In this document: positions 17,122 to 25,977 of the stretch, piece after piece
How the letters are laid out: each line of letters opens with the position of its first letter
Position numbering within the stretch: position 1 is the first letter of the stretch
Assembly (NCBI RefSeq): GCF_004797125.1
Contig: NZ_CP038810.1
Location: 1,178,001 to 1,242,000 of the forward strand
Origin: Flavobacterium sangjuense
Lineage (GTDB): Bacteria; Bacteroidota; Bacteroidia; Flavobacteriales; Flavobacteriaceae
DNA: 64,000 nucleotides
Direction: 5' to 3'
Translations under genes and position numbers: made by a program
The notes under the pieces: model-generated
Told to the model about the DNA's origin: nothing
Seen by the model: only the letters and a program-made list of their open reading frames with translations
Databases searched by the model: none

Positions 17122-18405
17122 ATGACTTTCCAAAACACACGCGAATTTGCGCAACAACTCGACAAGCAGGACGAATTAAATCACTATCGTAACGAATTTT
17201 TATTTCCGCAACACAATGGTAAAAACGTTATATATTTTACCGGTAATTCTTTGGGATTGCAGCCTAAACGCACCAAACAATATGTTGATGAGGTAATGAA
17301 TGATTGGTCAAGTCTGGCAGTCGAAGGACATTTCTATGCCGAAAAACCTTGGTGGGATTATCACGAGCGATTTGCCAATCCGTTGAGTAAATTGGTAGGA
17401 GCAAAACCTTCCGAAGTTACGGTGATGAATACGCTGACGGTGAATTTACACTTGCTTATGGTATCGTTTTATCGTCCAACAAAAACGCGTTACAAAATCA
17501 TTTGCGAAGAAAAAGCATTTCCTTCTGACCAATATATGTTTCAGAGTCAAGTCCATTTTCATGGTTATAAACCCGAAGATGCGATAGTAGAAATCAAAAG
17601 AAGAGAAGGCGAACACAACATTCGATTAGAAGATGTTTTGGCCAAAATTAATGAAGTTGGTGATGAATTGGCTTTAGTATTAATTGGTGGCGTTAACTAT
17701 TACACGGGACAAGTGTTTGACATGAAAACCATCACGGAAGCCGGGCATAAAGCCGGAGCAATCGTTGGTTTCGACTTGGCACATGCAGCCGGAAATATAA
17801 AATTAGAATTGCACGAATGGAATATCGATTTTGCTGCCTGGTGTTCGTATAAATACATGAATTCCGGACCGGGAAATGCGTCGGGTTGCTTCATTCACGA
17901 AAAACATCATGCCAATAAAGACTTGTCTCGATTTGGTGGTTGGTGGGCACAAAACAAAGAAAGACGCTTTTTGATGGAACCAAAATTTGACCCAATTGTA
18001 GGCGCTAATGGTTGGCAAGTGAGTAATTTACCAATACTTTCTTTGGCACCTTATCTTGCTTCTGTAGAAATGTTCGCCGAAGTGGGTATGGAAAAACTTA
18101 TCAGAAAAAGAAATCAAATTACGAGTTATTTAGAATTTATCCTGCATGAAATCGATAAGGATATTGAAGGAACCGAATTTGAAATCATTACACCGACTAA
18201 TCAAGAAGAAAGAGCCTGCCAACTATCGGTTTTTCTTCACGGACAAGGCAGGAGTTTGTTTGATTATTTAATGAAAAACGGTGTAATTACTGATTGGCGT
18301 GAACCCAATGTAATCCGCTTGGCACCTGTTCCTTTCTACTGTTCTTATGAAGATATGTATGATTTCGGACAAATACTAAAACAAGGAATTTTAACTGTAA
18401 AATAA
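17122..18405 (+). CDS. kynU: Kynureninase
   Basis: Hydrolyses kynurenine or 3-hydroxykynurenine to (3-hydroxy)anthranilate. I use the ATG at 17122 (427 residues); the longer frame from 16951 reads through the preceding terminator. PLP-enzyme features are HAAGNIKLELHEW and the Lys-containing WCSYKYMNSGPG. FLPQ-type substrate residues read FPQHNGKNVIYFTGNSLG at the N-terminus. The partner gene kmo lies at 34588, separated from kynU by the cassette array and other genes. Confidence 0.93.
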   Translation: MTFQNTREFAQQLDKQDELNHYRNEFLFPQHNGKNVIYFTGNSLGLQPKRTKQYVDEVMNDWSSLAVEGHFYAEKPWWDYHERFANPLSKLVGAKPSEVTVMNTLTVNLHLLMVSFYRPTKTRYKIICEEKAFPSDQYMFQSQVHFHGYKPEDAIVEIKRREGEHNIRLEDVLAKINEVGDELALVLIGGVNYYTGQVFDMKTITEAGHKAGAIVGFDLAHAAGNIKLELHEWNIDFAAWCSYKYMNSGPGNASGCFIHEKHHANKDLSRFGGWWAQNKERRFLMEPKFDPIVGANGWQVSNLPILSLAPYLASVEMFAEVGMEKLIRKRNQITSYLEFILHEIDKDIEGTEFEIITPTNQEERACQLSVFLHGQGRSLFDYLMKNGVITDWREPNVIRLAPVPFYCSYEDMYDFGQILKQGILTVK

Positions 18406-18471
18406 TTTGTTTTTTGAAAAACAATTCGTTGATTTGCAATTCTTTATTAACAAATACCACTAAATTAAAAA

Positions 18472-20523
18472 ATGAAACTAAAATTACATTTCGCAACTTT
18501 AGCATTAACTCTAATCTCATTTTCCGGCTTTGCTCAGTTTTCTGAAAACGAAGGCGCAGCAAGACAATGGATACAATTGCATGCCAGTGATTTAAAAATT
18601 AAACCATCAGATACTTTTAAATTGTCATTCGTTACAAAAAGCTTAGCTGGTGAAACACTTCGCTTTCAACAAGTGATGAATGATGTACCGGTTTATCACT
18701 CTGAAATTGTGGTTAATTTTAATCCGAGTAACGAATTGGCTTTTACTTCAGATTCGTATGACAGCACCATAGAAAATATTAGCACAACACCAAGTATTTC
18801 TAAAGAGGCTGCTTTGAACATATCAAAAGAAAGTTTGAAAATTAACGGTGAATATACAGTTACCGAAAACAATTTATTGGTTACTAAAGTTAATGACCAA
18901 ACCAAATTAGTTTATAAAGTAGTTACTAATCCAAAAACCGGTAGAGCTAGTTGGGCAGTCTTAGTTGATGCACAAACAGGAACTGTTTTGAGTACTTATG
19001 ATGAGGCAATGTATCATCATAAAAAAGAAGCTGTAAGCAAAAAACCAAATCCAGAGACTACAATGTCACCTTTAGCTTTTGTTTCAGGAACAGCAATGGT
19101 TTATTTATCTGATCCATTGTCTTATGCGCATGTAGCCTATGGAGCTACAGGTTATACTGACGGGAGTGATGCCAATACAACACAATTAGCAGCTGCAAGA
19201 ACATCGGTAACCTTACCTGAAATTGATTTAACAGCCGGAGTTTATACATTAAAAAGTTCTTATGTACAGATTCAGGATTTCGAAACACCATCTTATGGTT
19301 TGTTTACTCAGTCAACCAATGCGTTTAATTTTACCAGAGATAACAATGCTTTTGAAGCGGCTAATGTTTTTTATCATCTTGATTTAAGTTTGAGATATAT
19401 CAATGAAACATTAGGAATTACTTGTAGACCAGCTTTGAATGGAGGTGTGTTAAGATTTGATTCAGCTGGATTAGACGGTGATGATAACTCCTATTATCTT
19501 CCTTCTACAGATCAAATAGCTTTTGGTGAAGGTTGTGTGGATGATGCTGAAGATGCGGATGTTATTTGGCATGAATTAGGACACGGTATTCACGATTGGA
19601 TAACCAATGGAAATACTTCTAATTATATTGGTGAAGGAAATGGAGATTATTGGGCACAGTCGTACAGTAGAAGCTTAGGTCAATGGACATCAGCTGATGC
19701 GGCTTCTCAATACATGTTTAGTTGGGATGGTCATAACACTTGTTGGAGCGGAAGAACAACAAACTATAGTGGCACTTATCCGGGTTCTATAACTGGTTCA
19801 GCACATACTGACGGTCAAATATGGGCAACAGCTTTAATGCAAATATGGGACGTACTTGGAAGAGCAAAAACCGACAAAGCATTCTTACAAGGTTTAATAC
19901 TAACGAATACGGCATCAAATCAACAAACTGCAGCAATAGCTGTAAGACAAGCTGCTATTAATATGAATTATGCTTGTGCAGACATTCAGGTGATGACTCA
20001 AAAATTTACTGGTAAAGGATATACTCTGCCGGCTTTAGGACTAACTATGGCTACGATAGCTAATCAGACTGTTACTGCCGACGCTACTAATACCTATACA
20101 TTGCCAAGCTACGCAACTTTGGCAAACCCAATCACAGCTAATTGTAATGCAGGTTTGACACAATCACCGGTTATAGGTACTGTTTTAGCACCTGGAACTT
20201 ATACGATTACTATGGTCGCTACAAGTGGTGCTTCAACTGTTACCAGAACATTCCAACTTACAATTACACCATTCTTAGGAGTTGAAGACGTTGTGAAAAA
20301 TCACTTCGTTTTGTATCCAAATCCGGCTTCTAATGTATTAAATATTAAAGGAGATTTTGATACTAACGAAAGCATTACTATCTACAATATGTTAGGGCAA
20401 ACAATTATGACAAAAGGAGTAACTTCTAACGACGAAAGTATTGATATTGCTTCTTTAGCTAAAGGTATTTACAATGTGTATTTCAATAACGCCAAAGTAG
20501 CTTATAAATTCATAAAAGAATAA
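18472..20523 (+). CDS. T9SS-exported M36 (fungalysin)-like metallopeptidase
   Basis: The 683-residue precursor has a signal peptide ending at SGFAQ, then an FTP-type propeptide (about residues 40-110, VPVYHSEIVVNF). The zinc site HELGHGIHDW lies near residue 367, with a downstream Glu in GEGNGDYWAQS. A PKD/Ig-like segment comes before the tail. The tail from about residue 614 (LYPNPASN ... YKFIKE) is a type A C-terminal sorting domain, predicting export by the type IX secretion system. It probably acts as an extracellular endopeptidase; its substrate cannot be read. Confidence 0.9.
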   Translation: MKLKLHFATLALTLISFSGFAQFSENEGAARQWIQLHASDLKIKPSDTFKLSFVTKSLAGETLRFQQVMNDVPVYHSEIVVNFNPSNELAFTSDSYDSTIENISTTPSISKEAALNISKESLKINGEYTVTENNLLVTKVNDQTKLVYKVVTNPKTGRASWAVLVDAQTGTVLSTYDEAMYHHKKEAVSKKPNPETTMSPLAFVSGTAMVYLSDPLSYAHVAYGATGYTDGSDANTTQLAAARTSVTLPEIDLTAGVYTLKSSYVQIQDFETPSYGLFTQSTNAFNFTRDNNAFEAANVFYHLDLSLRYINETLGITCRPALNGGVLRFDSAGLDGDDNSYYLPSTDQIAFGEGCVDDAEDADVIWHELGHGIHDWITNGNTSNYIGEGNGDYWAQSYSRSLGQWTSADAASQYMFSWDGHNTCWSGRTTNYSGTYPGSITGSAHTDGQIWATALMQIWDVLGRAKTDKAFLQGLILTNTASNQQTAAIAVRQAAINMNYACADIQVMTQKFTGKGYTLPALGLTMATIANQTVTADATNTYTLPSYATLANPITANCNAGLTQSPVIGTVLAPGTYTITMVATSGASTVTRTFQLTITPFLGVEDVVKNHFVLYPNPASNVLNIKGDFDTNESITIYNMLGQTIMTKGVTSNDESIDIASLAKGIYNVYFNNAKVAYKFIKE

Positions 20524-20540
20524 ATCAAAGTTATACAAGT

Positions 20541-20582
20541 AAAGAAAGCCATAATGCGAAAGTATTGTGGCTTTCTTTTTTA
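20541..20582 (+). terminator. Intrinsic terminator
   Basis: An imperfect stem AAGAAAGCCATAAT pairs with ATTGTGGCTTTCTT and is followed by T residues, after the metallopeptidase gene. Confidence 0.75.
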
Positions 20583-20652
20583 CATCCATGCCAAAAATAC
20601 TTTGCAATCCCGAAGTTTCGGGATAACTTTGCTGCTTTATAACTTATACCTA

Positions 20653-21741
20653 ATGACCAAACAACAAATCATAGCTACTTTCGACCCAAGCCAGCCGGGC
20701 TTAGCAGATGCAACTATCTTTGGATTGCCATTTTCGGCAGAACAATCAGAAATCATTATTATTCCGGTGCCATGGGAAGTAACCGTAAGTTATGGTGCCG
20801 GAGCATCAGACGGTCCTGAAGCAGTTTTGGATGCTTCTTTTCAGGTAGATTTAAACCATCAGGATTTCCCTGAACTATGGAAACTCGGAATATATTATGA
20901 TGAAGCGCCGGAACATTGGAAAATAAATTCTAATAGTTACAAAGCGTTAGCACAACCTATAATTCACGCACTCGAAAAAGGGGAAGATTTAAATAATCAT
21001 CCTAGCTTACTTTCAGACTTGGAGACGATCAATAAAGTGTGTCGCGATTTGCATACCGAAGTCAAAGAAAAAGTATTGTTTTGGACAAAGCAAGGCAAAA
21101 AAGTAGTGCTGCTTGGAGGCGACCATTCAACACCATTAGGTTATTATGAAGCTTTGGCAAGCATACATGACAACTTCGGAATTTTGCATTTAGATGCACA
21201 TATGGATTTGAGAATTGCCTATGAAGGATTTACCTTTTCGCACGCATCAATAATGTACAATGCTTTACAACTTCCTCAGATTTCAAAAATAGTTCAGGTT
21301 GGTATTCGCGATTTCTGTGAGCAGGAAGTTGAAGTGGTGCAAAAGTCAAACGGAAGAGTTTTGGTTAACACCGATGCCGATTTGAAAGCTGAAACCTTTG
21401 CTGGCATAACTTGGGCTGAACAATGCGATGCTATCATTGCAACCTTGCCACAAAAAGTTTGCGTCTCTTTTGATATTGATGGTATGTATCCTTGGTATTG
21501 TCCAAATACAGGAACTCCGGTTCCGGGTGGGTTTTCATTCGAGCAGGCAACATATTTGTTTAACAAATTAGCAGCAAGCGGGAAAGATATTATTGGGTTT
21601 GATTTGGTAGAAGTTGCTCCGGGTGAAAATGATGATTGGGATGGTAATGTTGGTGCCCGAATGTTATTTCACATGTGCGGCATGTTGGCCAAAAACAGCG
21701 GCATGAACGTTGGTCAGAAAATCAGCTTTCAGAGAAAATAG
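20653..21741 (+). CDS. Arginase/agmatinase/formimidoylglutamase-family hydrolase
   Basis: The binuclear-manganese ureohydrolase has 362 residues from the ATG at 20653; the longer reading from 20554 runs through a terminator hairpin. Metal ligands are visible in GGDHSTPLG, LDAHMDLR and SFDIDGMYP. Substrate could be arginine, agmatine or formimidoylglutamate; no hut or polyamine genes are nearby to decide. It is the last core gene before the cassette array. Confidence 0.85.
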   Translation: MTKQQIIATFDPSQPGLADATIFGLPFSAEQSEIIIIPVPWEVTVSYGAGASDGPEAVLDASFQVDLNHQDFPELWKLGIYYDEAPEHWKINSNSYKALAQPIIHALEKGEDLNNHPSLLSDLETINKVCRDLHTEVKEKVLFWTKQGKKVVLLGGDHSTPLGYYEALASIHDNFGILHLDAHMDLRIAYEGFTFSHASIMYNALQLPQISKIVQVGIRDFCEQEVEVVQKSNGRVLVNTDADLKAETFAGITWAEQCDAIIATLPQKVCVSFDIDGMYPWYCPNTGTPVPGGFSFEQATYLFNKLAASGKDIIGFDLVEVAPGENDDWDGNVGARMLFHMCGMLAKNSGMNVGQKISFQRK

Positions 21742-21855
21742 TTTTTGATTATACTCAAAAAATGGCGAGTAGCCATAAACGACTTTTTTATTAGCGGTTT
21801 TTATTCTTAACATATTTAAATTCTAACCTGTCCTTCTAAGTCAAGATTATTTATC

Positions 21856-22461
21856 TTATTTAAGTTCTGAAAGAATTAACTTTTTCTGTTTTAATGTATT
21901 CGTCATTGCCTTTTCTCTAACTTTAGGGTCATCACTGTTAATAAGGTCAAAATATTCAACCGGAACAACCTGCCACGATAAACCATATTTGTCTTTACAC
22001 CAACCACAAGATGATTCTTGGCCACCGTTTGAGGTCAAGGCATCCCAATAATAATCTACTTCTGCCTGGTCTTTGCAATTAATAACAAAGGAAACAGATT
22101 CATTAAACTTGAAGTATGGACCAGCAGCTAAAATGCTAAATTCCATACCATTAATTTCCATAACCGCAGTTTCAAAGTATTCCTGACCACCTTGCTCTTT
22201 TGCCTCTGGGGGATTCTTATATTGGTGGTATTCTTTCAGTTTACCATCTTTGAAAATAGAAAGGTAATAATTTACTACTGCTTTTGCATCTTTATCAACC
22301 CAAAGACAAGGTGTTATTTTTTGCGTAATCATATCAGGTTTTTTTGTTTGAGTTTGATTGGAGTTTGTGTCATTTTTATGAGAGTTCTCTTTAGAATTTT
22401 TACAGCCCATTATACTCACTACTAATAATGCTGTCAAAAATTTAAGTATGCACTTTTTCAT
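21856..22461 (-). CDS. VOC/PhnB-like domain lipoprotein
   Basis: The 201-residue protein has a lipoprotein signal (VSIMGC, Cys20) and then a vicinal-oxygen-chelate domain of the PhnB type from about residue 45. That domain begins TPCLWVDKDAKAVVNYY and ends SCGWCKDKYGLSWQVVP. Most PhnB-like proteins are cytoplasmic, so the lipobox is unusual. It lies at the distal end of the cassette array. The repeat upstream of it has a decayed outer core and no partner stem is seen after the gene. It may therefore be an old last cassette that lost its own repeat, or simply the flanking gene. Confidence 0.75.
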   Translation of the reverse strand: MKKCILKFLTALLVVSIMGCKNSKENSHKNDTNSNQTQTKKPDMITQKITPCLWVDKDAKAVVNYYLSIFKDGKLKEYHQYKNPPEAKEQGGQEYFETAVMEINGMEFSILAAGPYFKFNESVSFVINCKDQAEVDYYWDALTSNGGQESSCGWCKDKYGLSWQVVPVEYFDLINSDDPKVREKAMTNTLKQKKLILSELK

Positions 22462-22525
22462 ATTGTTACTTATTTAAAGTTGATAATAAATTTTCTATGT
22501 AGAGTGTCGCTAAAATTGTCTACCA

Positions 22526-22651
22526 CCTTCTGCGGCTTGTCATCAGTGGCGGCAGGCTAAGCGGTTAGTTGTAAAGGTATGAAAATTTCCGGCTTGAGAT
22601 TTTCCGCGAAGTGGAAAATCGGAAAAGCCATTGCGGTAAACCGCTGTTAGC
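22526..22651 (-). repeat. attC-like repeat R1 (array end, one core decayed)
   Basis: The right part (CCATTGCGG, AACCGC, TGTTAGC) is intact, but the left outer core expected as TAACG reads CACCTTC before TGCGGCTTGTC. It belongs to the ATTTTCC-hairpin subtype, with TTTCC near 22586 and GGAAAATC near 22612. The stem sequence beside it (GTTAGCAACTGGCTT) pairs with the flank of R2. Confidence 0.75.
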
Positions 22652-22664
22652 AACTGGCTTTAAT

Positions 22665-23294
22665 TCAACTTTTTTTTCTTTTAATATTTTTTAATGTTGG
22701 AATCCAAATCATAAATATCTCACCACAAATTATTGGTACAAATGAAAAGAAATACTCATTTACAGTTCTGCTAAATGTTGCGTCTTCAATTTTTCCAAAT
22801 AAAAAGTCCAGTGGAATAATCCCACCTATTCTTACAGCTACAAATGAAAGTATGCATATGTAACTTCTAACCATGAATTGTTGATGCACTTTTATATTTC
22901 TATTTTTTACGGACCACCAAGCCGAAAAAGTGGTAAAGAGAACCAAAACAGCTAAAATGAATAGAGAAACTCTACAGCTTACACAAGAACTTATCAGTGA
23001 AAGTCGGATAGCAGATAAACCTGCGATAAATGCTCCAAGGATATAAATCTTCCCTGTCAGTTTATGAAAGTTTAAATATTTATTTCTAATCCATTTAGAA
23101 AATTGTATAGGTCCAGTTAGTAACGCTAATGTTCCGCCTATTAAATGAGAACTTACCCAAATTGGATTGTTAATGTAACTGTCACTTCTATATCCAGTAA
23201 AAAAAACAACGACATTTTCCAGAAAAAAATAAGCTGACAAGCCTATAATTATGCTCCAAGAAAGGAAAAATAGCAATCGTTCAATTATTTTCAT
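22665..23294 (-). CDS. DUF2306-like multipass membrane protein (cassette 10)
   Basis: The 209-residue protein has about six hydrophobic segments. The DUF2306 pattern is visible: LTGPIQF, FHKLTGKIYILGAFIAG, and later KVHQQFMVRSYICILSF, where His residues lie at membrane edges. Function of the family is unknown to me, although the His pattern suggests metal or haem binding. A second DUF2306-like gene sits in the next cassette, but the two proteins are quite different in sequence. Start ATG at 23294 is 36 bp from the cassette edge. Confidence 0.75.
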   Translation of the reverse strand: MKIIERLLFFLSWSIIIGLSAYFFLENVVVFFTGYRSDSYINNPIWVSSHLIGGTLALLTGPIQFSKWIRNKYLNFHKLTGKIYILGAFIAGLSAIRLSLISSCVSCRVSLFILAVLVLFTTFSAWWSVKNRNIKVHQQFMVRSYICILSFVAVRIGGIIPLDFLFGKIEDATFSRTVNEYFFSFVPIICGEIFMIWIPTLKNIKRKKS

Positions 23295-23324
23295 TTAGTT
23301 TCCATGTTTTTTCATAAGCTTGTT

Positions 23325-23480
23325 GCAAACGTTTTGCTGCTTGTCATCAGTTGCGACTGATGGAAAGCCAGTTTTTCCGCTAAGGAAAAACTAAGATAGA
23401 AAGAAATTGCTTCCAATCTGCAGGATTGAAGCAATTGTGACACACGAGCAAAGCGACTGCAAAAGGAAACTGCTGTTAGC
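23325..23480 (-). repeat. attC-like repeat R2
   Basis: Longest copy (about 155 bp). It has AAACG at the left and GTTAGC at the right. Internal hairpins are AGTTTTTCC/GGAAAAACT and CCAATC/GGATTG within ATTGC/GCAAT. A 22-nt insertion relative to R6/R9/R10 lies before the right core (CACGAGCAAAGCGACTGC). Confidence 0.85.
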
Positions 23481-23521
23481 AGCCTTTTTTATGTGCCATT
23501 TCAATTATGTCGGATACGAAT

Positions 23522-24145
23522 TTATCGCGGGTTACGTTGAAGTAACAACAACCAGTAACACCAACAAATAATTAATGGGAATGCCCACACAAACACATCG
23601 GAAATAAGTAGTGAAGTGACTTCATCCTTAAAGATAGATTTAAATATTCCCATAAAAAATCGGTCAATTATCCTCACCGTTACAAAATAAGCAGCACATA
23701 TAAATCCGCTTATCATAAATCTACGATGCCAAACTATCCTTTTTTGACGTGCAAAATATACACCAAGTAAAATGAATATAAGCCAAAGTGTTGTTGCTGC
23801 ATATTGTGACGGCCAAAAAGGTAATCCTACATTTTTTCCAAGATAAATTATATAGTAGAGGGATATAATACAAATTAAAGCAACCGTTATGTGTATTTTA
23901 CCCAACTTTCTATGTAGTCTAATGTTTTTGTTACGGATAAATGGTGCAAACTGAAAAAATGCTGTGATGTATACAATTATACCGCTAAGAATATGAGTGA
24001 TAAAGAATGCTTTTTTAACAGTCGTATTTAAAGACATAAATTCAGGAAATCCATTAGAAATATAACTAAGTGTAGGAAAGAAAAACACAAGGAATGATCC
24101 AATAAATAATGTCCAGAAAATGATAAATGTAATTTTGTTTGTCAT
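23522..24145 (-). CDS. DUF2306-like multipass membrane protein (cassette 9)
   Basis: The 207-residue integral membrane protein has about six segments. It shares the DUF2306 pattern with the neighbouring cassette: FQFAPFIRN, LHRKLGKIHITVALI and VWHRRFMISGFICAAYFV. Presence of two members of the same family in adjacent cassettes may reflect duplication or independent capture; low identity favours the latter. It has no promoter that I can identify. Confidence 0.75.
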   Translation of the reverse strand: MTNKITFIIFWTLFIGSFLVFFFPTLSYISNGFPEFMSLNTTVKKAFFITHILSGIIVYITAFFQFAPFIRNKNIRLHRKLGKIHITVALICIISLYYIIYLGKNVGLPFWPSQYAATTLWLIFILLGVYFARQKRIVWHRRFMISGFICAAYFVTVRIIDRFFMGIFKSIFKDEVTSLLISDVFVWAFPLIICWCYWLLLLQRNPR

Positions 24146-24183
24146 TGTTTATATATTGACTGGTCTAGATTTCTAAAATGACT

Positions 24184-24307
24184 GCTAACGTTTCGCAGCT
24201 TGTCGTCAGTAGCGGCAAGTTAAGAATAAATGTAATAAGAAATTTTGATGTTCAGCGTATTCTCCAAGAAAGATAAAACCAGCTATAGCGCAAAACCGCT
24301 GTTGGCA
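24184..24307 (-). repeat. attC-like repeat R3
   Basis: Left core GCTAACG with TTTCGCAGCTTGTCGTCAGT, right core AACCGCTGTTGGC. Centre is a divergent AT-rich stretch with TTCTCCAAGAAAG. The outer flank ACTGC/GCAGT extends the stem. Confidence 0.82.
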
Positions 24308-24313
24308 GTAGTC

Positions 24314-24535
24314 TTATTCCTTGTAAATAATCTTTATTCCGTTTTCAGAATCTTCTTTTTTAAACGTTCTGGCATTTTTGTCGTAATCAATTATTAAGGT
24401 TTCATTATTTAACCATCGTGGATTTACATAAACCATTCCATCCTTCATTTTGGCTTCACCATGATTATAGTCAGCGATGAAGATATTTCCAGTCTCGTTA
24501 TTTTCTAGCATTTCGTCAGAATCGATACCAGCCAT
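24314..24535 (-). pseudogene. Cassette 8 gene fragment, 5' end lost in a repeat deletion
   Basis: A 73-codon frame whose apparent start (ATGGCTGG) lies inside the truncated repeat R4. Read along the gene strand, the inner half of the upstream repeat runs directly into the frame after GCAATGGCTGGTATCG. The repeat's other half and the true 5' part of the cassette gene are therefore missing. The remaining peptide (IADYNHGEAKMKDGMVYVNPRW) has no signal or motif I recognise. Either a remnant or a newly created small ORF. Confidence 0.65.
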
Positions 24536-24558
24536 TGCGACAAACGGCTGTTAGCACC
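24527..24558 (-). repeat. Truncated attC-like repeat R4
   Basis: Only the right third of a repeat is present (ACCAGCCATTGCGACAAACG, then GCTGTTAGCACC). The same block ends R7 at about 26545-26576. The left core, central hairpins and the next cassette's end are deleted. Confidence 0.82.
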
Positions 24559-24560
24559 AG

Positions 24561-25007
24561 TTATTGTTTTGATTTAAAAAGTTTATCAAGCTTGGCAACC
24601 TTTTCATCACACATTTCTTTCCATTCAATTCCTTCAGTTACTTTCATTGTTAAACATTCCAAACAAACTTCAATTATTCCAATCGTATCATTTTGCTTTG
24701 TAAAAACTAATGCATGACGGGGTAAATAACAGGCTGCGGCTGAATTGAATGAACATTCTTCTTTATATAAAATTTCAAAAAGCTCTTGTTTTTCGGCATC
24801 ATTCAGTTTGACTTTCTTCTTGATTGGAACTTGGCTAAATTTTTTCAAATTTGCGCCTTCTTCTTGTACTTCTTTATAAAAAACTAGCTCTACATTGTCT
24901 GCTTTGGAAAAAGGAAAAGTGTTTTCAACTGTCGCACTAAAAAATATTCGATAGCCAATATAACTGATAGCTATTAATAGAATTCCAATAAGAAGTTTTT
25001 TTCGCAT
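24561..25007 (-). CDS. Membrane-anchored protein of unknown function (cassette 7)
   Basis: The 148-residue protein has one N-terminal hydrophobic segment (LLIGILLIAISYIGYRIFF) and a soluble remainder. Four clustered Cys occur in EECSFNSAAACYLPRH and EVCLECL, with another at MCDEK. The Cys pattern suggests disulfides or metal binding outside the cytoplasm. Its flanks GTTAGCACCAGTTATT and AATAATTGGTGCTAAC form the cassette stem. I do not recognise the family. Confidence 0.68.
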   Translation of the reverse strand: MRKKLLIGILLIAISYIGYRIFFSATVENTFPFSKADNVELVFYKEVQEEGANLKKFSQVPIKKKVKLNDAEKQELFEILYKEECSFNSAAACYLPRHALVFTKQNDTIGIIEVCLECLTMKVTEGIEWKEMCDEKVAKLDKLFKSKQ

Positions 25008-25025
25008 AAGTTCTGAATAATTGGT

Positions 25026-25155
25026 GCTAACGTTCCGCGGCTTAGCACAGCGGCGAGTTTTTTAATTTATAGTTGTAAATATAATCAAATTTTGAACTTC
25101 GTAAATTCCGGCTAAGTAAAACTGTACCAGCCGTTGCGCTAAACCGCTGTTACCT
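25026..25155 (-). repeat. attC-like repeat R5
   Basis: Left core GCTAACGTTCCGCGGCTTAG, right core AACCGCTGTTACC. It has the ACCAGCCGTTGCG block near its right end and an AT-rich centre, like R3. Confidence 0.83.
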
Positions 25156-25160
25156 GCAGG

Positions 25161-25811
25161 TTATTTTCTAAACTCGTTAACTTGTTCCAATCCAGCTATT
25201 TTCATTGACGTTTTTTTTGCTTTTTCTATTTCTTCCATGCTCATTTTCTGCGCCTCTTCCAATACTAATTTTGTCTTTAGCTCAATTTCACGTTTAACAT
25301 ACAGTAACGACGCTTCAACAAGATTCAGAAATGTTTCTTGGTTTGTATGATTGAGTAAAAATATATTAATATTAGCTACAGAGACAACATGATTTTCTTT
25401 TAATAATCCAATAGTTTGATGCTGTTCAAAAGGATTTATGGAATGAGCAAAGTGTTTACTTCTTAAATCAGTAAAATGTTTGTGGGCTTTTTTTGCACCT
25501 TCACTGTCTTTAAAATAATTGAAAATCTCAGAAGTTAAACCAAGTCGAGCACCTTTGTTAAAACACCTTGTATAGCTTATTAATGCAGATGTGTATAACG
25601 CACGATTTATAACTACGTTTTCTGAAAGTTCAATGTTTACAGTATTAATTTCATTGTCACTTTTTGTTTCCGCAGGACGTTGACTTAATAATTTTAAAGT
25701 CGCTTTAGTAAATTCTAAGTCACTTTCTAATGAAACCAAATCACTCAAGAGTTTTCCTTCTTTTGTGTTGATTTTAATTGTCTCTAATTCCGTGGTTTTT
25801 GGTTCAGTCAT
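25161..25811 (-). CDS. Possible HEPN-like all-alpha protein (cassette 6)
   Basis: The 216-residue protein is predicted mostly helical by composition, with no signal or membrane segment. LRSKHFAH places R117 and H123 in the R-x(4-6)-H spacing typical of HEPN ribonucleases. The context (helix, then LRxKHxAHS) resembles AbiU2-type HEPN proteins as I remember them. If right, it could be an RNA-cutting defence or toxin-like protein, a frequent cargo in cassette arrays. No antitoxin frame is present in the cassette, which weakens a toxin reading. Structure prediction would settle the fold. Confidence 0.5.
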   Translation of the reverse strand: MTEPKTTELETIKINTKEGKLLSDLVSLESDLEFTKATLKLLSQRPAETKSDNEINTVNIELSENVVINRALYTSALISYTRCFNKGARLGLTSEIFNYFKDSEGAKKAHKHFTDLRSKHFAHSINPFEQHQTIGLLKENHVVSVANINIFLLNHTNQETFLNLVEASLLYVKREIELKTKLVLEEAQKMSMEEIEKAKKTSMKIAGLEQVNEFRK

Positions 25812-25838
25812 AAAGCAGAATCGTGTTAATAACTTGCA

Positions 25839-25969
25839 GGTAACGTTTTGCGGCTTGTCGTCAGTTGCGACTGACGAAAGCCAGTTTTTCCGCTAAGGAA
25901 AAACTAAGATAGGAAATAATTGCGTCCAATCCGCAGGATTGGAGCAATTGTGACAAACCGCTGTTATAC
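25839..25969 (-). repeat. attC-like repeat R6
   Basis: Left GGTAACGTTTTGCGGCTTG, right GACAAACCGCTGTTATA. Internal hairpins AGTTTTTCC/GGAAAAACT and CCAATCC/GGATTGG are present. Nearly identical to R9 and R10 over its whole length. Confidence 0.88.
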
Positions 25970-25977
25970 ACAGGCAA

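Noticed and set aside
20554..20652. N-terminal extension of the arginase-family protein
   Set aside because: The upstream frame runs through a terminator; homologue-like sequence begins at 20653.
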